Assembly (NCBI RefSeq): GCF_001184025.1 | Contig: NZ_BBYG01000020.1 | Location: 1-64,000, forward strand | Reading direction: 5' to 3' | Length of the DNA stretch: 64,000 bases | Source: Streptomyces maremycinicus | Lineage (GTDB): Bacteria; Actinomycetota; Actinomycetes; Streptomycetales; Streptomycetaceae | Shown here: in pieces, positions 23,251-31,315 of the stretch | Numbering within the stretch: the stretch's first letter is position 1 | Layout of the letters: every line of letters begins with the position of its first letter | Program-made: the position numbers and the translations under genes | Notes under the pieces: generated by a model | Seen by the model: only the letters and a program-made list of their open reading frames with translations | The model's database searches: none | Told to the model about the DNA's origin: nothing

Positions 23251-24951
23251 ATGCAGCACGCCACTGAGGCGTTCCAGCCGCTCCAGGCGGACGATCCGTC
23301 CCTGGTGGGCGGTTACCGTCTCGCCGCCCGGCTCGGTGCGGGCGGCATGGGCCGGGTCTATCTGTCGCACACGCAGGGCGGACGGCCGCTGGCGCTCAAG
23401 GTCGTACGTCCGGAGCTGGCCGACGACCCGGCCTTCCGGCGGCGGTTCGGCCGGGAGATCAAGGCCGCCCGGCGGGTCCGCGGCGCGTACACCGCCGAAC
23501 TGATCGACGCCGACGCCGACGGCGCTCCCCCCTGGCTGGCCACGCTGTACGTGCCCGGACCCTCGCTGGCGGAGGCCGTCGGCCGGCGTGGACCGCTGCC
23601 GGTGCCCGCGGTGCTGTGGCTGATGGCGGGGGTGGCGGAGGCACTCCAGGCCATCCACGACGCGGGAATCGTGCACCGGGACCTGAAGCCGTCGAACGTT
23701 CTGCTGGCCGCCGACGGGCCGCGCGTGATCGACTTCGGCATCTCGCTGGCCACCGACCTCACGTCGAACACCGCCACCGGCCTCGCCGTCGGCACGCCCC
23801 AGTTCATGGCCCCCGAGCAGGCGACCGCGGGAGAGGTCACCGCGGCGACCGACGTGTTCGCGCTCGGCCAGACGGCGGCGTTCGCGGCCCTGGGCGAGCC
23901 GCTGTACGGGGACGGCCCCTCGGTCAGTGTGCTGTACCGGATCGTGCACTCGGAACCCGACCTGTCGCCGCTGCCCGAGCCGCTCCGTCCGATGATCTCC
24001 CGCTGCCTCGCCGCCGATCCGGAGGAACGGCCCACCCCGACGGAGGTCGTCGAGTGGTGCAGGCGACGCCTGGACGCAGACACCGGCCCAGGCGCCGGAC
24101 CGGCCGTCTGGCGGGACGTCACCGGGCCGGAGGTGGCCGTTCCGCCTCCGGTCCCCGATCCCACCCCGGTGCACACGCTGCCGTTGATCCCGCGGCCTTC
24201 GCGCAAGGTGCCCTCGCACGAGGCGCCCCCGCACACGGCTCCTCCGCCCGCGACGCCCTTGCTCGCGCCGGTGCGGTCGCAGCTGACGGGGCCGGACGGG
24301 CGGCCGGGCAGGCGCCGGCGCGCCGCGCTGGTCACGGCCGCCGCGGTGACCGCGGGTGCGGTGGTGCTGAGCGGCCTGGTGTGGACCGTGGTGGAGGCGG
24401 CGGACCGGCTGCGCCACCGGGACACCACCGCGTCGTCCGCCACGCCCGGTCCGACCGGGTCCGCCCAGTCCTCGGAGCCCTCGGAGTCCTCGGAGTCCTC
24501 GGAGTCGTCGTCATCGACGTCGTCCGGGGACCGGGGGGTGGAGGGGGCAGCCCCCTCCACGACCGTGCCCGCGACGCCGCGGGCCACCGCGTATCCCCTC
24601 CAGTGGCTGGACGCGAAGACCTCGCTGGACGTGAAGGAGCCGGTCCGGCGCGAGGACGCCAAGGGGGACATCCGCTTCTCCTGCGAGGAGACCGGCTGCG
24701 CGCTGGAGAGCGACACCAGCGTGTTCGGCCTGGTGTACGGCGATCCCGGCGGCTCCCTCGACTCCTGCCGGATCGTCCTCACCGGCGCCGAGAGCCACCG
24801 GCTCCCCCTCGCCGCGGCGGCGGCCGGCAGCGAGATCTGCGTCAGGCACCCGTCCGGGGACATCGCGCTGCTGGTGATCCAGGTGAAGTCGACCGCGCTG
24901 CCGGACATCGCCTTCCTGACCGCGGACATGACGGTCTGGCGGGCGGGCTAG
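23251..24951 (+). CDS. Membrane Ser/Thr protein kinase (PASTA-less, PknB-like)
   Basis: 566 residues. The kinase domain has a Gly loop (GAGGMGRVY, 29-37), catalytic Lys50, HRDLKPSN (141-148) and DFG (160-162), and an APEQ activation-loop end. A Pro-rich juxtamembrane linker (about 285-350) leads to one membrane helix (near 355-375). A Ser-rich spacer and an ectodomain of about 110 residues with paired Cys (FSCEETGCALE, DSCRIVL) follow; this ectodomain is probably the sensor, with unknown ligand. The start follows GGGGGATGAGAGCCG. The stop shares CTAG with the convergent APH-like gene. Confidence 0.92.
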   Translation: MQHATEAFQPLQADDPSLVGGYRLAARLGAGGMGRVYLSHTQGGRPLALKVVRPELADDPAFRRRFGREIKAARRVRGAYTAELIDADADGAPPWLATLYVPGPSLAEAVGRRGPLPVPAVLWLMAGVAEALQAIHDAGIVHRDLKPSNVLLAADGPRVIDFGISLATDLTSNTATGLAVGTPQFMAPEQATAGEVTAATDVFALGQTAAFAALGEPLYGDGPSVSVLYRIVHSEPDLSPLPEPLRPMISRCLAADPEERPTPTEVVEWCRRRLDADTGPGAGPAVWRDVTGPEVAVPPPVPDPTPVHTLPLIPRPSRKVPSHEAPPHTAPPPATPLLAPVRSQLTGPDGRPGRRRRAALVTAAAVTAGAVVLSGLVWTVVEAADRLRHRDTTASSATPGPTGSAQSSEPSESSESSESSSSTSSGDRGVEGAAPSTTVPATPRATAYPLQWLDAKTSLDVKEPVRREDAKGDIRFSCEETGCALESDTSVFGLVYGDPGGSLDSCRIVLTGAESHRLPLAAAAAGSEICVRHPSGDIALLVIQVKSTALPDIAFLTADMTVWRAG

Positions 24952-25931
24952 CGGTCCGGCCGGCCCACCGTCGCTCTGATCAACTCAGCCGCCGGGCCGA
25001 GGAGTTCCGTCTCCGCGCGGCTCATCGTCGGGTTGGCCGCCCGTCGGCGCAGGGCCTCCGTCAGGCCCTCCTCGGTGACGTCGGAGGGGTCGGCGAGCAG
25101 CGCGGTCAGCATCGCCCGGGCCGGGTCGGCGAGCGGCAGGCCGGAGACGGCGACCTGGGCGAGGATCACCGCGGACATGCCCCAGTCGAGCCCCGGGTCA
25201 CCCTCCCCCGCGTTGGCCCAGTCGATGACCCGGGGGCCGTCGGGCGTGAGGATCACGTTGTCCGGGTGGAGGTCCAGGTGCAGCACGCGGGCGTCGGCCG
25301 AGACCCGTCCGGGCAGGGCGTGCAGCTCGCGCAGCAGCCGGGCGAGGACGGCCCCCGCCTCCGCGGGGTCCAGCGTCCCGGCCGCGAACGCCTGGAGCAT
25401 CGTCGGCCCTTCCAGCCGTTCCATCACCAGGTCGGCGCGGGAGCCGGTGGGCCGGACGGCGGGTGCGGGGTAGCCGTGCTCGCGCACGTGGGACATCACC
25501 GCCGCGAGGAGGGCCGAGTCCTCCCAGCCCTCCCGGTCCCGCCGCAGCACCCACGCCGCGTCGATCTCGTACACGTCGGCCGTCCGACCCGAGCCGAGCA
25601 GCCGACCCGGCAGCCCACCCGGCGACTCGGCCTGCGGCCCGCCCGGCACCTCACTCGGCGGCTCAGTCTGCGGACCGCCCGTCGGCTCAGTCCGCGGTCC
25701 GTACGGCGACTCAGTCTGCGGACCGCCCGTCGGCTCAGTCCGCGGTCCGTACGGCGGCTCAGACTGCGGACCGTACGGCGGCTCTGCCTGCGGTCCGTCC
25801 GGCAGCCCAGCCTGCGGGTCGTCCGACAGCTCACCCCGCAGCCCAGCTCGCGATCCGTCCGACAGCTCACCCGGCAACCCAGTCCGCGGCCCGCCCGGCA
25901 GCTCGCGTGACGCCCTCCCCGTATTGGTCAT
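24948..25931 (-). CDS. APH-family phosphotransferase-like protein with repeat-rich N-terminus
   Basis: 327 residues. The kinase-like part starts near residue 105 (LLGSGRTADVYEI) and carries HLDLHPDNVI and VIDWANAGEGDP, the catalytic-loop and metal motifs of aminoglycoside/choline kinase-like enzymes. The first ~100 residues are low-complexity Gly/Pro/Glu/Thr repeats of the type GPQTEPPYGPRTEP, which are absent from ordinary family members. The ATG at 25931 is the only good start. Resistance is possible but unproven; many family members phosphorylate housekeeping substrates. It ends tail-to-tail with the Ser/Thr kinase gene. Confidence 0.8.
   Translation of the reverse strand: MTNTGRASRELPGGPRTGLPGELSDGSRAGLRGELSDDPQAGLPDGPQAEPPYGPQSEPPYGPRTEPTGGPQTESPYGPRTEPTGGPQTEPPSEVPGGPQAESPGGLPGRLLGSGRTADVYEIDAAWVLRRDREGWEDSALLAAVMSHVREHGYPAPAVRPTGSRADLVMERLEGPTMLQAFAAGTLDPAEAGAVLARLLRELHALPGRVSADARVLHLDLHPDNVILTPDGPRVIDWANAGEGDPGLDWGMSAVILAQVAVSGLPLADPARAMLTALLADPSDVTEEGLTEALRRRAANPTMSRAETELLGPAAELIRATVGRPDR
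25650..25900. repeat. In-frame tandem repeats coding for the APH-like N-terminal tail
   Basis: Imperfect 21-24 bp units built on ggctcagtccgcggtccgta and ggaccgcccgtc recur about eight times. They encode the Gly-Pro-Gln/Arg-Thr-Glu repeats on the minus strand. Unit number is likely to vary between strains (inference). Confidence 0.65.
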
Positions 25932-26067
25932 GGCCCGAACATATCGAGGGCCGGTACCGATACCGGGCCGGGATCGAGGCCGTGTCGGGGGAGGGTTCCG
26001 GTGTCTGCGGGGCGCTTTCACAGGCGCCCCTCAGGCGCTCCGCTACCTGCCGGTAGAGTGGCCGCGT

Positions 26068-26195
26068 CGTCATCACGCCCGTACGGGGGGAAGCCGGTGC
26101 AATTCCGGCGCTGACCCGCAACCGTGAGCCGTCCGAGCCGTCCAAGTCGGCGCGGCGGCAAGCCGGATCGCCCGGTACGGGACCGTGACCGGCTC
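26068..26195 (+). promoter_or_regulatory. Cobalamin (AdoCbl) riboswitch
   Basis: The conserved core GGGGAAGCCGGTGCAATTCC, continuing CGGCGCTGACCCGCAAC, lies at about 26086-26121. A B12-box-like AAGCCGGATCGCCCGGTAC follows at about 26160-26178. This matches the class of coenzyme-B12 riboswitches that shut off B12 uptake or synthesis genes when cobalamin is plentiful. The boundaries are approximate. It lies directly upstream of the five-gene uptake operon starting at 26316. Confidence 0.88.
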
Positions 26196-26196
26196 A

Positions 26197-26224
26197 CGTG
26201 CGTCGGCAGGCCCGCCGCCGCACG
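26197..26224 (+). promoter_or_regulatory. Hairpin between B12 riboswitch and first gene (expression platform candidate)
   Basis: CGTGCG pairs with CGCACG and CGGC with GCCG across one mismatch, closing a six-base loop. No U-run follows, so it may act in translation control or Rho-type termination rather than as an intrinsic terminator. Confidence 0.45.
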
Positions 26225-26315
26225 GCACCGTCGAGGTATACGGAGCCGAGCCGCCGGGATGTCCCGTGCCGCCCGGCCGCGTGACCTCACCGACCGGGAG
26301 AGGCACCCGCCGATC

Positions 26316-27560
26316 ATGAACATCCGCCGCAGCGCCGCTGCTCTGGCAGCCGTCACCGTCGTGCTGGGTGCCGCTGTCCCCGCCGTCGCCGCCACCCCGT
26401 CCCCCACGCCGTCGGTGGCGATACCCGACGGGTTGTACGGCACCACCGATCCGACGTACGACGGCGTCTGGCGCCAGTCGCTGGCCCTGCTGGCGCAGCG
26501 GACCACCGGCGTCACCCCCGCCGACCGGGCCGTGGCCTGGCTGACCGGCCAGCAGTGCGCGAACGGCGCCTTCGCCGCGTACCGCGCGGACACCACCAAG
26601 GCGTGCGACGCCAAGCTGATGGTGGACACCAACAGCACGGCGGCGGCCGTCCAGGCGCTGACCGCGCTGGGCGGTCACCAGGCCGCGACCGACAAGGCCG
26701 TCAGCTGGCTCAAGTCGGTCCAGAACGCCGACGGCGGCTGGGGCTACACCCCCGGCGGAGCGAGCGACGCCAACTCGACCTCCGTGGTGGCGGGCGCGAT
26801 GGCGGCGGCCGGGGAGAAGCCTTCGGAGGTGCGCAAGGGCGGCAAGTCGTCGTACGACGCTCTCCTCAAGCTCTCCATCAAGTGCGACGTCGAGCCCGAC
26901 GGCGGCGCGTTCGCGTACCAGCCGGACAAGAAGGGCGCCCTCGCGGCCAACGCGGACGCGACGGCGGCAGGCGTGCTCGGCGTCCTCGGCAAGGGGTTCG
27001 TGACGACGGCCGGCAAGACGTCGGCGGCCCCCGCCTGCGACTCCACCACCGCGGGCACGCCGAGCGGGCTCGCCCGCAACGGCGCGTTCTTCCTCGAAAG
27101 CCAGGTCCGCGACACCGGCTACCTGAAGTCCGCGCTGCCCGGCGCCGAGGAGCAGCCCGACTACGGCAACACCGCCGACGCCGTCGTCGCCCTCGCCGCG
27201 CAGGGTGCGACCGGGCAGGCGAAGAAGCCCCTCGCCTGGCTCGAGCAGAACTCCGCGGCCTGGGCGAAGCAGAGCGGCCCCGCCGCCTACGCCCAGCTCA
27301 TCTTCGCGGCCCACGCCATGGGCGCCGACCCCCGCGACTTCGGCGGCGCCGACCTCGTCGCGCAGCTCGACGCGACGGGTCCGGCCCCGCAGGCCACGGC
27401 GAAGGCCACCGATCAGGCCGCCGACGCCGACAAGAAGGACGACAAGAAGGACGACTCGGACGCCGGTTACGGCGTCTGGTGGACCGTCGGGGTCTTCCTC
27501 GTCGCCGGTATCGGCATCGGCTTCCTGATCAGCGGCCGCGGCAGGAAGCAGCAGCCGTGA
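26316..27560 (+). CDS. Membrane-anchored alpha-toroid protein; candidate cobalamin-capture subunit
   Basis: 414 residues. A signal peptide (about 1-30, ending AVAAT) is followed by squalene-cyclase/prenyltransferase-type helical repeats (AVAWLTGQQCANGAFAAY, AVSWLKSVQNADGGWGYTP, KPLAWLEQNSAAWAKQ) over about 50-370. A charged Asp/Lys linker leads to a C-terminal membrane helix (VWWTVGVFLVAGIGIGFLI) with a basic tail, so the toroid faces outside. The helical lobe of human intrinsic factor/transcobalamin has the same overall fold. Being first behind a B12 riboswitch and coupled (GTGA) to further uptake genes, it is proposed to bind cobalamin or a corrinoid. GGGAGAGG precedes the ATG. Confidence 0.85.
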   Translation: MNIRRSAAALAAVTVVLGAAVPAVAATPSPTPSVAIPDGLYGTTDPTYDGVWRQSLALLAQRTTGVTPADRAVAWLTGQQCANGAFAAYRADTTKACDAKLMVDTNSTAAAVQALTALGGHQAATDKAVSWLKSVQNADGGWGYTPGGASDANSTSVVAGAMAAAGEKPSEVRKGGKSSYDALLKLSIKCDVEPDGGAFAYQPDKKGALAANADATAAGVLGVLGKGFVTTAGKTSAAPACDSTTAGTPSGLARNGAFFLESQVRDTGYLKSALPGAEEQPDYGNTADAVVALAAQGATGQAKKPLAWLEQNSAAWAKQSGPAAYAQLIFAAHAMGADPRDFGGADLVAQLDATGPAPQATAKATDQAADADKKDDKKDDSDAGYGVWWTVGVFLVAGIGIGFLISGRGRKQQP

Positions 27561-28264
27561 CGCGCCGGAGCGCCGCCCTCGTCCTCGCCGCGCTGCTGTT
27601 GTCGCTGACCGGCGCGGTTCAGCCGGCCCAGGCCGCCGGCTACCGCTACTGGTCCTTCTGGGACCGCTCGGGCGACGGCTGGACGTACGCCACCCAGGGC
27701 CCCTCCACCGCCCGCCCCGCCGACGGCGACGTCCAGGGCTTCCGGTTCGCCGTGAGCGCGGACTCCCGGGACGCCTCTCAGCCGCGCGGCGCGGCCTCCT
27801 TCGCGGCGATCTGCGCGAAGACCCCCGAGCGGGACGGCACGAAGCGGGTGGCCCTGGTCATCGACTTCGGCACGGCGGCCGACGCCCCGAGCGGCGAGAC
27901 CCCGCCGTCGCCCCGCACCGCCTGCGCCCGGGTCCCGTCCGACGCGACGACGGCCGAGGCACTCGCCTCGGTCGCCAAGCCCCTGCGCTACGACACGAAC
28001 GCCCTGCTCTGCGCGATCGCGGGGTATCCGGAGACGGGCTGCGGCGAGCAGGTGTCCGGGCAGGCGCCGGGAACGGACGGGCCGACGTCCACCGCGGAGC
28101 CGGACCCGGCGAACGAGTCGGAGCCGAAGGCGGAGGAGAAGAAGGACGAGAAGGGGGACGGCGGGCCGTCCGTGGGGCTGTACGCGGGCGCGGCCGTCGT
28201 GGCGGTCCTGGGCGCGGCGGCGGTGCGGCAGGCCCGGCGGCGAGGATCCCGCAGGGATGGCTGA
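27557..28264 (+). CDS. Secreted anchored protein (SCO2322-like); candidate second lobe of B12 receptor
   Basis: 235 residues from a GTG overlapping the previous stop. A signal peptide (about 1-27, ending AQA) is followed by a small domain beginning GYRYWSFWDRSGDGWTYA and containing RPADGDVQGFRF. This aromatic, Gly-Asp pattern resembles DUF4430-type transcobalamin-like beta domains. A Cys-bearing middle, an acidic Glu/Lys linker and a C-terminal membrane helix with a basic tail follow. I believe it corresponds to what is annotated as the SCO2322 family. In intrinsic factor the helical lobe and this kind of beta lobe clamp cobalamin together; here they would be separate chains (inference). Confidence 0.8.
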   Translation: MTRRSAALVLAALLLSLTGAVQPAQAAGYRYWSFWDRSGDGWTYATQGPSTARPADGDVQGFRFAVSADSRDASQPRGAASFAAICAKTPERDGTKRVALVIDFGTAADAPSGETPPSPRTACARVPSDATTAEALASVAKPLRYDTNALLCAIAGYPETGCGEQVSGQAPGTDGPTSTAEPDPANESEPKAEEKKDEKGDGGPSVGLYAGAAVVAVLGAAAVRQARRRGSRRDG

Positions 28265-29354
28265 CGGCCGGATGGCCGACGGCCGCCCCCGCACACCACG
28301 CACCGCGCTCCACCCGGCCGCATGGTGGCTGTGGGCGCTCGGCCTCGGCACGGCCGCCACCCGCACCACCAACCCGCTCCTCCTCGGTCTGCTGCTCACC
28401 GTGTCCGCCTACGTCGTCACCACGTGCCGCCCCGACACCCCCTGGTCCCGCTCCTACTCCGCGTTCCTCAAGCTCGCCCTCGCCGTCCTCGTCATCCGGC
28501 TGGTCTTCGTCGTCGCCCTGGGCTCGCCGATCCCGGGTACGCAGGTGCTCGTCACGCTCCCCGAAGTCCCGCTCCCCGACTGGGCGCAGGGCATCCGGCT
28601 CGGCGGGGCGGTCACGGCCGAGGGTCTGCTCTTCGCGCTCTACGACGGCCTGAAACTGGCGACCCTGCTGGTCTGCGTCGGAGCGGCCAACGCCCTGGCC
28701 AGCCCTTCCCGCCTCCTCAAGACCCTCCCCGGCGCCCTGTACGAGACGGGCGTGGCGGTGGTCGTGGCCCTCACCTTCGCCCCGAACCTCATCGCGGACG
28801 TCCACCGCCTGCGCGCCGCCCGGCGTCTGCGGGGCCGCCCCGACACGGGTCTGCGCGGCCTGCTCCAGGTGGGCCTGCCGGTCCTGGAGGGCGCCCTGGA
28901 ACGCTCCGTCGCCCTCGCCGCCGCGATGGACGCCCGCGGCTACGGCCGTACCGCCGACGTCCCGGCCCCCGTCCGCCGGACGACCGCCGCCCTCACGCTC
29001 GGCGGTCTGCTCGGCGTCTGCGCGGGAACGTACGGCCTGCTCACCGCGGCGGGCGGCAGCTACGGCCTGCCCGTGCTGTTCGCCGGGGTCCTCGCGGCCC
29101 TCGCCGGGCTGCGGCTGGGCGGCCGCCGCTCCCCCCGCACCCGTTACCGTCCGGACCGCTGGACCCCGCGGGCGTGTCTCACCGCCGCGTCCGGTGCCGC
29201 GGTCGCGGCCCTCCTCACCGTCGCCGCGTCGAGCGACCCGGCCGCCCTGCACCCCGGTGTGGTCCCCTTGACCGCCCCCGCCCTCCCGCTCTGGCCGGCG
29301 GCGGCCGTACTCCTCGGCCTGCTGCCCGCGTTCCTGCACAAGGAGCCGTCGTGA
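28257..29354 (+). CDS. ECF transporter transmembrane component (EcfT / CbiQ-like)
   Basis: 365 residues, starting within the last eight bases of the preceding gene. Several hydrophobic helices surround a cytoplasmic coupling region with two Ala-Arg motifs (RLRAARRLRG and AMDARGYG, about 180-230) that engage the two ATPases in EcfT proteins. Two further helices at the C-terminus extend beyond the common 260-residue form. It couples ATP hydrolysis to the substrate-binding S protein. The stop overlaps the EcfA start in GTGA. Confidence 0.88.
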   Translation: MADGRMADGRPRTPRTALHPAAWWLWALGLGTAATRTTNPLLLGLLLTVSAYVVTTCRPDTPWSRSYSAFLKLALAVLVIRLVFVVALGSPIPGTQVLVTLPEVPLPDWAQGIRLGGAVTAEGLLFALYDGLKLATLLVCVGAANALASPSRLLKTLPGALYETGVAVVVALTFAPNLIADVHRLRAARRLRGRPDTGLRGLLQVGLPVLEGALERSVALAAAMDARGYGRTADVPAPVRRTTAALTLGGLLGVCAGTYGLLTAAGGSYGLPVLFAGVLAALAGLRLGGRRSPRTRYRPDRWTPRACLTAASGAAVAALLTVAASSDPAALHPGVVPLTAPALPLWPAAAVLLGLLPAFLHKEPS

Positions 29355-31315
29355 TCCGCTTCGAGAACGTCTCCGTGACGTACGACGGCGCCGCCGGACC
29401 CACCGTCCGCGACGTCGACCTCACCGTCCCCGAGGGCGAACTCGTGCTCCTGGCGGGCCCGTCGGGCGTGGGGAAGTCCACGCTCCTCGGCACGGTGTCC
29501 GGCCTCGTCCCGCACTTCACCGGCGGCACCCTGCGCGGTCGCGTCACGGTGGCCGGCCGGGACACCCGCACCCACAAACCGCGCGAACTCGCCGACGTCG
29601 TGGGGACGGTGGGGCAGGATCCGCTCTCGCACTTCGTGACGGACACCGTCGAGGAGGAACTCGCCTACGGGATGGAGTCGTTGGGGCTGCCGCCGGCGGT
29701 GATGCGCCGCCGGGTCGAGGAGACCCTCGATCTGCTCGGCCTGGCCGCCCTGCGCGACCGCCCCATCGCCACCCTCTCCGGCGGCCAGCAGCAGCGGGTC
29801 GCGATCGGCTCGGTCCTCACCCCGCACCCGCGCGTCCTCGTCCTGGACGAGCCGACCTCCGCGCTCGACCCGGCGGCCGCCGAGGAGGTCCTCGCCGTCC
29901 TCCTGCGCCTCGTCCACGACCTCGGCACGACCGTGCTGCTGGCGGAACACCGTCTGGAACGCGTCCTCCAGTACGCCGACCAGGTCGCCCTGCTGCCCTC
30001 GCCCGGCGCGGCCCCGCTGCTCGGCGCCCCGGCGGACATCATGGCCGTGTCCCCGGTGTTCCCGCCGGTGGTGAGCCTGGGCCGGCTGGCGGGCTGGTCC
30101 CCGCTCCCCCTGACCGTCCGCGACGCCCGCCGCAGAGCGGCCGACCTGCGGGAACGCCTGACGGAAGCGGATCACGCGGACTCCGGGGACCGTGCCGATC
30201 ACACGGGTCCCGGAGACCGTGCGGATCACGCGGATCACGCAGACCGCGCGGATCACACGGGCCCCACAGATCGCAGGGACCGCACGGATCACACGAATCC
30301 CGCAGACCGTGCGGACCCCGAGACCTCCGTAGACCCCGAAGACCCCGCGGACCCTGCGGATCACGCAAACCCCAAAGACCCCGCGGACCGTGCGGATGAC
30401 GTGGACCGGTCTCTTCCACCGGCTCCCGCGCCGCCCCGCCCGCGCTTCTCCCCCTTCCGCAGGCGTCCGCGCCCGTCCGCCCCGTCCGCCCCGTCCGCTC
30501 TCACCACGGCCGTCGCGCCCGTCGCGACCGCCGCCCCCACCACGCCCGTCGCCGCCGTCGAGGCTCGGGCCCTCTCCGTGCGCCGGGCCCGGGTCCAGGC
30601 GCTGCGCGAGGTGGACCTCACCGTCCGGGCCGGCGAGACCGTCGCCCTCATGGGGCGCAACGGCGCCGGGAAGTCGACGCTGCTCAACACGTTCGTGGGC
30701 CTCGTCGAGCCGTCGGCGGGAACGGTCCGCGTGGGGGGTCTGGTGCCGCACCGCACCCCGCCCCGGGAACTCGTACGCCGCGCCGGTCTCGTCCCGCAGG
30801 AGCCGCGCGACCTGCTGTACGCCGACACGGTCGCCGCCGAGTGCGCGGCCGCCGACCGGGACGCGGGCGCCGCCCCCGGCACCTGCCGGGCCCTGGTCTC
30901 GGACCTCCTCCCCGGCATCACGGACGACACCCACCCCCGCGACCTCTCCGAGGGCCAGCGCCTCACCCTCGCGCTGGCGGTCGTCCTCACCGCCCGCCCG
31001 CCCCTTCTCCTCCTGGACGAGCCGACCCGCGGTCTGGACTACGCCGCGAAGGCGCGCCTGGTCGCCGTCCTGCGCGGGCTCGCCGCCGCGGGGCACGCCA
31101 TCGTCCTGGCCACCCACGATGTGGAGCTGGCCGCGGAACTGGCCCACCGCGTGGTGCTGCTCGCGGAGGGAGAGGTGATCGCCGACGGCCCCACCGCGGA
31201 GGTGGTGGTCTCCTCCCCCTCCTTCGCCCCCCAGGTCACGAAGATCCTGGCCCCGCAGAAATGGCTCACGGTCGCGCAGGTGCGCGAGGCGCTGCGGCGG
31301 GAGGCCCTGCGATGA
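29351..31315 (+). CDS. Fused EcfA-EcfA' ATPase with His/Asp-rich linker
   Basis: 654 residues containing two complete ABC ATPases. Domain 1 has Walker A GPSGVGKS (36-43), signature LSGGQ (142-146) and Walker B LVLDEP (163-168). Domain 2 has Walker A GRNGAGKS (435-442), a divergent LSEGQ signature and LLLLDEP. Between them, residues about 272-354 are a low-complexity Asp/His/Arg/Ala repeat (RADHADHADRADHTG and similar), followed by a Pro-rich stretch. The fused form powers EcfT/EcfS uptake. GTG overlaps the EcfT stop; the stop overlaps the EcfS ATG. Confidence 0.92.
   Translation: MIRFENVSVTYDGAAGPTVRDVDLTVPEGELVLLAGPSGVGKSTLLGTVSGLVPHFTGGTLRGRVTVAGRDTRTHKPRELADVVGTVGQDPLSHFVTDTVEEELAYGMESLGLPPAVMRRRVEETLDLLGLAALRDRPIATLSGGQQQRVAIGSVLTPHPRVLVLDEPTSALDPAAAEEVLAVLLRLVHDLGTTVLLAEHRLERVLQYADQVALLPSPGAAPLLGAPADIMAVSPVFPPVVSLGRLAGWSPLPLTVRDARRRAADLRERLTEADHADSGDRADHTGPGDRADHADHADRADHTGPTDRRDRTDHTNPADRADPETSVDPEDPADPADHANPKDPADRADDVDRSLPPAPAPPRPRFSPFRRRPRPSAPSAPSALTTAVAPVATAAPTTPVAAVEARALSVRRARVQALREVDLTVRAGETVALMGRNGAGKSTLLNTFVGLVEPSAGTVRVGGLVPHRTPPRELVRRAGLVPQEPRDLLYADTVAAECAAADRDAGAAPGTCRALVSDLLPGITDDTHPRDLSEGQRLTLALAVVLTARPPLLLLDEPTRGLDYAAKARLVAVLRGLAAAGHAIVLATHDVELAAELAHRVVLLAEGEVIADGPTAEVVVSSPSFAPQVTKILAPQKWLTVAQVREALRREALR
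30164..30412. repeat. In-frame repeats coding for the EcfA-EcfA' linker
   Basis: Short imperfect units such as gcggatcacgcggatcac recur across 250 bp and encode the Asp-His-Ala / Asp-Arg-Ala linker between the two ATPase domains. Confidence 0.7.

Noticed and set aside
23616..25910. A 764-codon frame in another register over the kinase and APH-like genes
   Set aside because: It spans two convergent real genes and is Arg/Gly-rich without motifs.
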